From Photobacterium marinum (GTDB taxonomy: Bacteria; Pseudomonadota; Gammaproteobacteria; Enterobacterales; Vibrionaceae): 64,000 nucleotides of DNA. The number at the start of each line of letters is the position of its first letter. The first letter of the stretch is position 1. The translations under genes and the position numbers were made by a program. Positions 59,768-64,000 of the stretch are shown here, piece by piece. The notes under the pieces are model-generated. The model ran no database searches and was not told where the DNA came from. It saw only the letters and a list, made by a program, of their open reading frames with translations. The DNA is taken from NCBI RefSeq assembly GCF_000331515.1, contig NZ_AMZO01000033.1:124001-188000 (forward strand), in the 5' to 3' direction.

Positions 59768-60763
59768 TTATGGAGCAAGGGCCTGTACCGCCCTGAAGTT
59801 ATTCTGTAAAACCTTGCTGTGACTGGCTGATGCCAGCTGCTCCAGCCAGTCGAGATACCCCTGCTGCGCCAACTCCAGTGCCACCATCTGACCGTCATCG
59901 ACCTCTCCGAGCTTCTGGATCAAAAACTCACGGGCAGTAACTGGCAACGGCTTGAGATTTATCAGTGCTTTATACGCACGGGACTTAAGAGAGGGGTTTT
60001 GGGTGGCCGCCATCAGCTGGGCAACCGCCTCCGGTGCCGGAGCCAATGCTGCCAGACGGTTCAATTCCGCTAGGCTGAAAGCATCGGTACGGCGCCGCCA
60101 TAGCAGGCGATAAAGCTCCTCATCTCCGGAGACTGCCGCCAGATGAGCAATGACTGCATTGTCCGGGAGCCACATTAGTTTGGGATCAGAGACAAACTGC
60201 GCCACCAGGTTTTCAACCGCCGCATCAGACAATTTCGGTAACTGGCTGATGAAGATATCCCGACGGGTTGTCTGAGTTTGAAGATCGCCAGCCAGCCAGG
60301 AAGAAAGTTTCAACTTGTCGCCTTCAGCCAACACCAGCATTTCTCCCGCCAGCAGATGTTGCTGCCATTTCGACACCATCCCACGGGCCTTGGCGCCATA
60401 GTAGAAGGCAGATTTTGTAACCAGGTAGCCATCACCCTGTTCAATCACGGTAAATTCCGGCTTACGCTCAGCTTGCGCCTTTAGCCAGTCGGCTTTGGCC
60501 TGGTTCAGCTCGCTGCTTTGTACCGCGTGATCCACCAGCAAGGTACGGATGGCTTCCTGCTCTAATCGAGGTAATTGGGAAAGATTGAACTCTAGTGCGC
60601 GAAAGTCACTTTTGTCATAAAGGGTCTGAAGTGCCGAGGCCCGCAACCGAACCTGAGGAGAAGAGACAGCCTGAGCTACCTGTTGTTCCGTCACTTCTGC
60701 CGCCGATGCCGGATTCCAGGCCATCGCCAGCAGCAATATCAGCATGCACCATCCTTGTCGCAT
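59768..60763 (-). CDS. Secreted helical-repeat protein of unknown function
   Basis: A 331-residue exported protein: signal peptide MRQGWCMLILLLAMAWNPAS, then AAEV. The mature protein is mostly helical, with segments of HEAT-like rhythm (PQVRLRASALQTLYDKSDFR, LPDNAVIAHLAAVSGDEELY, AELNRLAALAPAPEAVAQLM, NPSLKSRAYKALINLKPLP), and a short central beta stretch (YLVTKSAFYYGAKARG). No catalytic motif seen. Probably periplasmic. A single gene between ubiD and rho; GTTAATTAA, an ArcA-like word, occurs about 115 bases upstream (60879). Confidence 0.75.
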   Translation of the reverse strand: MRQGWCMLILLLAMAWNPASAAEVTEQQVAQAVSSPQVRLRASALQTLYDKSDFRALEFNLSQLPRLEQEAIRTLLVDHAVQSSELNQAKADWLKAQAERKPEFTVIEQGDGYLVTKSAFYYGAKARGMVSKWQQHLLAGEMLVLAEGDKLKLSSWLAGDLQTQTTRRDIFISQLPKLSDAAVENLVAQFVSDPKLMWLPDNAVIAHLAAVSGDEELYRLLWRRRTDAFSLAELNRLAALAPAPEAVAQLMAATQNPSLKSRAYKALINLKPLPVTAREFLIQKLGEVDDGQMVALELAQQGYLDWLEQLASASHSKVLQNNFRAVQALAP

Positions 60764-60925
60764 GTCACCTCCTTATGGTGAAAACCTGCTTTCCGCAGTC
60801 ACGCCCCGTCCTGGTTAGCTAAACACTGCGGATTCAGTGTCACGGCCACACACAATGTAATCGTGTTCCGAATGATATGTTAATTAAATATTATTTAACT
60901 CAATTATGCAGAAACCAACGCCAAT

Positions 60926-60953
60926 AAAAAACGCCACACAAGGTGGCGTTTTC
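60926..60953 (-). terminator. Intrinsic terminator of rho
   Basis: On the minus strand ACGCCAC, a 5-base loop, GTGGCGTTTTTT, about 35 bases after the rho stop. Confidence 0.88.
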
Positions 60954-60982
60954 AAAAACTGTGACGTTATACCAGCAAATTT

Positions 60983-62248
60983 TTACGACTTCTGGCGACG
61001 CATCGCATCGAAGAACTCGTTGTTGGTCTTGGTCATCGACAGCTTATCAATCAGGAATTCCATGCTATCAGTTTCGCTCATCGGGTGAACAATCTTACGC
61101 AGGATCCACATCTTCTGCAGTTCATCCGCTTTCGCCAGCAGTTCTTCACGGCGAGTACCTGAACGGTTGAAGTCAATCGCAGGGAAGACACGCTTCTCAG
61201 CAATCTTACGAGACAGGTGCAGTTCCATGTTACCTGTACCCTTGAATTCTTCGTAAATCACTTCGTCCATCTTCGAACCGGTATCAACCAGTGCCGTTGC
61301 GATGATTGTCAGGCTGCCGCCTTCTTCAACGTTACGTGCTGCACCGAAGAAACGCTTAGGACGGTGCAGTGCGTTAGCATCCACACCACCAGTCAGTACC
61401 TTACCTGATGAAGGAACCACTGTGTTGTAAGCACGCGCCAGACGAGTGATGGAATCCAGCAGGATAACAACGTCTTTCTTGTGCTCAACCAGACGCTTAG
61501 CCTTCTCGATAACCATTTCTGCAACCTGTACGTGACGGGAAGCTGGTTCATCAAACGTTGAAGCAACAACTTCACCTTTAACCAGGCGCTGCATTTCTGT
61601 TACTTCTTCCGGACGTTCGTCGATCAGCAGAACCATCAGCTCACACTCAGGGTGGTTGTGGGCAATGCTCTGGGCAATGTTCTGCAGCAGCATAGTTTTA
61701 CCCGCTTTCGGCGGTGCTACGATCAGACCACGCTGGCCTTTACCAATCGGTGATGCCAGATCCAGTACGCGAGCGGTAATGTCTTCAGTTGAACCGTTAC
61801 CACGCTCCATGCGCATGCGAGAGTTAGCATGCAGCGGCGTCAGGTTTTCAAACAGGATCTTGTTACGGGCGTTATCTGGCTTGTCGTGGTTAACTTCGTT
61901 AACTTTCAGCAGGGCAAAGTAGCGCTCGCCATCTTTAGGAGGACGGATCTTACCGGCAATGGTGTCACCAGTACGAAGGTTGAATCGGCGGATTTGGCTA
62001 GGAGAAACGTAGATGTCGTCTGGGCCGGCAAGGTAAGAACTGTCTGCAGAGCGAAGGAAGCCGAAGCCATCTTGAAGGATCTCTAGAACACCATCGCCAA
62101 AAATGTCCTCACCACTTTTTGCATGTTGCTTGAGAATGGAAAAGATAATGTCCTGTTTTCTCAAGCGCGCTAGGTTTTCTAATCCTAAGCTTTCGCCAAG
62201 CGCAACCAACTTGGAAATAGGTTGGTTTTTAAGTTCAGTAAGATTCAT
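60983..62248 (-). CDS. rho: Transcription termination factor Rho
   Basis: Hexameric RNA-dependent ATPase that ends untranslated transcripts. The 421-residue protein (419 in E. coli) has the N-terminal helix bundle (MNLTELKNQPISKLVALGES), the cold-shock-like RNA site (DGFGFLRSADSSYLAGPDD), Walker A (APPKAGKTMLLQNI), Walker B (VVILLDSITRLARAYN), the Q-loop GKVLTGGVDANAL and R-loop (ELHLSRKIAEKRVFPAID). The ATG at 62248 is used; a TTG eight codons upstream is possible. It is downstream of trxA with a 199-base leader that includes a perfect hairpin, suited to autoregulation. Confidence 0.98.
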   Translation of the reverse strand: MNLTELKNQPISKLVALGESLGLENLARLRKQDIIFSILKQHAKSGEDIFGDGVLEILQDGFGFLRSADSSYLAGPDDIYVSPSQIRRFNLRTGDTIAGKIRPPKDGERYFALLKVNEVNHDKPDNARNKILFENLTPLHANSRMRMERGNGSTEDITARVLDLASPIGKGQRGLIVAPPKAGKTMLLQNIAQSIAHNHPECELMVLLIDERPEEVTEMQRLVKGEVVASTFDEPASRHVQVAEMVIEKAKRLVEHKKDVVILLDSITRLARAYNTVVPSSGKVLTGGVDANALHRPKRFFGAARNVEEGGSLTIIATALVDTGSKMDEVIYEEFKGTGNMELHLSRKIAEKRVFPAIDFNRSGTRREELLAKADELQKMWILRKIVHPMSETDSMEFLIDKLSMTKTNNEFFDAMRRQKS

Positions 62249-62374
62249 AGTGGTGGGTTTCTTGTCAGTCAAAATCGGGGTTCTATGTTAGGTTGAGATA
62301 GAATCGACCAATGGGGCTGGTCAAGGAATGAACAAATATACAATTTACGTGCAATAAGTTAGCACTAAACATTT

Positions 62375-62397
62375 CTTCCGTCTAGCATAGACGGAAG
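62375..62397 (-). terminator. Perfect hairpin in the trxA-rho leader
   Basis: CTTCCGTCTA, loop of three, TAGACGGAAG. It lies 51-73 bases after the trxA stop with no T run. On the minus strand ATG GTT TTA CTT to TAG is a 13-codon frame overlapping it. It may be a 3' hairpin of trxA, or part of a rho leader control. Confidence 0.5.
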
Positions 62398-62447
62398 TAA
62401 AACCATGCACAACTGAGAAATTGCGCACGGTTCGGGAAAAAGCTTGC

Positions 62448-62774
62448 TTACAGGTTCGCGTCCAGGAACTCTTTCAGCTGGCTCTTAGACAATGCACCTA
62501 CCTTAGTAGCTGCCACTCCACCGTCTTTGAACAGCAGTAGTGTAGGAATACCACGGATACCGAACTTAGGCGGTGTCGCTGAGTTCTGATCGATATTCAG
62601 CTTGCCGATAGTCAGCTTGCCTTCGTACTCGTCCGCGATTTCGTCAAGAATTGGGGCAATCATTTTGCAAGGACCACACCATTCAGCCCAAAAATCTACT
62701 AGTACAGGGCCAGCAGCATTGATTACGTCGCTATCAAAAGTTGCGTCTGTAAGCTGCACAATCTTGTCGCTCAT
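62448..62774 (-). CDS. trxA: Thioredoxin 1
   Basis: General disulfide reductase of the cytosol. The 108-residue protein has the active site WAEWCGPCKMIAP with Cys33 and Cys36, the cis-proline in IRGIPTLLLFKDG, and a Gly at GALSKSQLKEFL. The ATG at 62774 is preceded by TTGGAGTGG. Divergent from rhlB and upstream of rho, the order found in E. coli. Confidence 0.97.
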   Translation of the reverse strand: MSDKIVQLTDATFDSDVINAAGPVLVDFWAEWCGPCKMIAPILDEIADEYEGKLTIGKLNIDQNSATPPKFGIRGIPTLLLFKDGGVAATKVGALSKSQLKEFLDANL

Positions 62775-62887
62775 CTTCCACTCCAATGGTTGATTTTCTT
62801 GGCTGATTTTATTTTAACCAGCAAATCGTTGCCCTATTTGAATGGAATCCGTTTCGTAATGCAACCCTAAGCTGATATTCTATACGA

Positions 62888-64000
62888 ATGAAGACGACTC
62901 ACATCACAGAGCAGAAATTTGCCGACCTGGGTTTACACCCTAAGGTTTTACAAGGCCTGGAAGCCAAAGGTTTCCACAATTGTACACCGATCCAGGCCCT
63001 GGCATTGCCGGTAGTGCTCACCGGCCGAGACATTGCAGGTCAGGCCCAAACTGGTACAGGGAAAACCCTGGCGTTCCTGACTGCGACTTTTAACCATTTG
63101 CTGCTGACTCCGCCTGCGGAGGATCGCAAAACTAACCATCCCCGTGCCATCATTATGGCACCTACACGTGAACTGGCAATCCAGATTTACAATGATGCTA
63201 AGCCGCTGATTGAAAGCACCGGTCTGACCGCTGGCCTGGCTTACGGTGGTGAAGCCTACGAGAAGCAGCAGAAAACACTGGAAGCAGGTGTAGACATCCT
63301 GATCGGTACCTGTGGCCGTATCATCGACTTCTACAAACAGCGCGTTATCGACCTGCGTTCGATCCAGGCTGTTGTACTTGATGAAGCTGACCGTATGTTC
63401 GATCTGGGCTTTATCAAAGATATTCGCTTCCTGTTCCGCCGCATGCCAACGCCAAAGGCACGCCTGAACATGCTGTTCTCTGCCACGCTGTCCTACCGCG
63501 TGAAAGAACTGGCTTTCGAGCACATGAACAACCCGGAAAGCGTAGTTGTCGAGCCGGAACAAAAAACCGGTCACCGTATCCGTGAAGAGCTGTTCTACCC
63601 GTCCAACAAGGACAAGATGCGCCTGCTTCAGACTCTGATTGAAGAAGAATGGCCGGATCGCGCTATCGTGTTTGCCAACACCAAGCACCGCTGCGAAGAC
63701 ATCTGGGCACACTTGGCCGCCGACAACCACCGTGTTGGCCTGCTGACCGGGGATGTACCGCAGAAAAAACGCGTCCGTATCCTGGAGCAGTTCACGCAGG
63801 GCGACCTGGATATCCTAGTGGCGACTGATGTGGCAGCCCGTGGCCTGCACATCCCGCAAGTAACCCATGTCTTCAACTACGATCTGCCTGATGATGCCGA
63901 GGACTATGTTCACCGTATCGGCCGTACCGGTCGTGCCGGTGCAAGCGGTCACTCTATCAGCTTTGCTTGTGAAGAATACGCCATTAACCTGCCAGCGATC
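62888..64000 (+). CDS. rhlB: ATP-dependent RNA helicase RhlB, 3' end outside window
   Basis: DEAD-box helicase of the RNA degradosome, which unwinds RNA for RNase E and PNPase. The first 371 codons are present, starting MKTTHITEQKFADLGLHP. Motifs in order: Q motif (FHNCTPIQALALP), I (AQTGTGKTLAF), Ia (APTRELAIQ), II (VVLDEADRMFDLGF), III (LFSATLS), IV (AIVFANTKHRC), V (DILVATDVAARGLHIP) and VI (YVHRIGRTGRAGASG). The frame runs off the window edge at the last base. Divergent from trxA with 113 bases between the starts. Confidence 0.97.
   Translation, partial: MKTTHITEQKFADLGLHPKVLQGLEAKGFHNCTPIQALALPVVLTGRDIAGQAQTGTGKTLAFLTATFNHLLLTPPAEDRKTNHPRAIIMAPTRELAIQIYNDAKPLIESTGLTAGLAYGGEAYEKQQKTLEAGVDILIGTCGRIIDFYKQRVIDLRSIQAVVLDEADRMFDLGFIKDIRFLFRRMPTPKARLNMLFSATLSYRVKELAFEHMNNPESVVVEPEQKTGHRIREELFYPSNKDKMRLLQTLIEEEWPDRAIVFANTKHRCEDIWAHLAADNHRVGLLTGDVPQKKRVRILEQFTQGDLDILVATDVAARGLHIPQVTHVFNYDLPDDAEDYVHRIGRTGRAGASGHSISFACEEYAINLPAI

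Noticed and set aside
1..64000. tRNA, rRNA, CRISPR, prophage or insertion sequence
   Set aside because: No clover-leaf sequences, repeat-spacer arrays, transposase or phage genes, or terminal inverted repeats were recognised on either strand.

Overview
The window looks like the large chromosome of a marine gammaproteobacterium of the family Vibrionaceae, most likely Photobacterium or a close relative. This rests on protein sequences that read like Vibrio/Photobacterium orthologues (PlsB, NfuA, GlpR, UbiD, FtsY) and on gene orders shared with Vibrio and Escherichia: bioH-comF-nfuA, ftsY-ftsE-ftsX-rpoH, rsmD-yhhL, rhtB/pldB-yigL, uspB-ftn-uspA, ubiD-fre and rhlB/trxA-rho. The species cannot be fixed from the sequence. 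Nearly everything is core housekeeping DNA; I see no prophage, insertion sequence, integron, CRISPR array, rRNA or tRNA.

Layout. 1-8 kb: end of a chemoreceptor, transcription factors greB and tex, two small unknown genes, bioH, comF/gntX and nfuA. 8-10 kb: a secreted 3D-domain protein and a DinF-type MATE exporter. 10-18 kb: a complete aa3-type cytochrome c oxidase locus on the minus strand (coxB with a fused cytochrome c domain, coxA, ctaG, coxC, then SURF1, a membrane-anchored assembly-like protein, ctaA and ctaB), interrupted by one small opposite-strand DUF2909 gene. 18-20 kb: a methyltransferase behind a strong Fur box, and lexA behind two SOS boxes. 20-25 kb: plsB, ubiC-ubiA and an orphan FliL-like gene. 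25-30.5 kb: glycerol-3-phosphate genes glpD, glpR, glpT, glpG and glpE, with GlpR operators. 30.3-30.9 kb: a spacer unusually rich in DnaA boxes and GATC sites. 31-36 kb: rpoH, ftsX, ftsE, ftsY, rsmD and a DUF1145 gene. 36-49 kb: small conserved genes (yhgN, yecH, DUF2007, yhhN, yhhM), an 0.8 kb AT-rich gene-poor stretch ending in a 26-codon membrane-peptide gene, a HEPN-like membrane protein, an acyltransferase, an SDR/LysR pair, an EAL-HDOD protein, rhtB/pldB/yigL, an EVE protein, a lipoprotein and a DTW protein. 49-54 kb: an aldehyde dehydrogenase with its TetR regulator, a DUF3332 lipoprotein and yhiN. 54-64 kb: uspB, ferritin, uspA, a DMT transporter, flavin reductase plus a small ferredoxin next to an enlarged ubiD, a secreted unknown, rho, trxA and the start of rhlB.

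Functional threads. Aerobic respiration is served by the oxidase operon with its heme A enzymes, by ubiquinone synthesis (ubiC, ubiA, ubiD) and by glpD, which feeds electrons to quinone. Iron and stress handling appear as a Fur-box methyltransferase, ferritin, nfuA, lexA, rpoH and uspA/uspB.

The points I consider most worth following are: (1) the DnaA-box/GATC cluster between rpoH and glpE; (2) the unannotated 26-residue hydrophobic peptide gene with its own promoter, ribosome site and terminator; (3) the tandem duplication of the C-terminal domain inside ubiD; (4) the Fur-controlled methyltransferase of unknown substrate; (5) the small membrane-anchored HEPN-like protein. All calls are from reading the sequence and remembered family knowledge; no database search was run.
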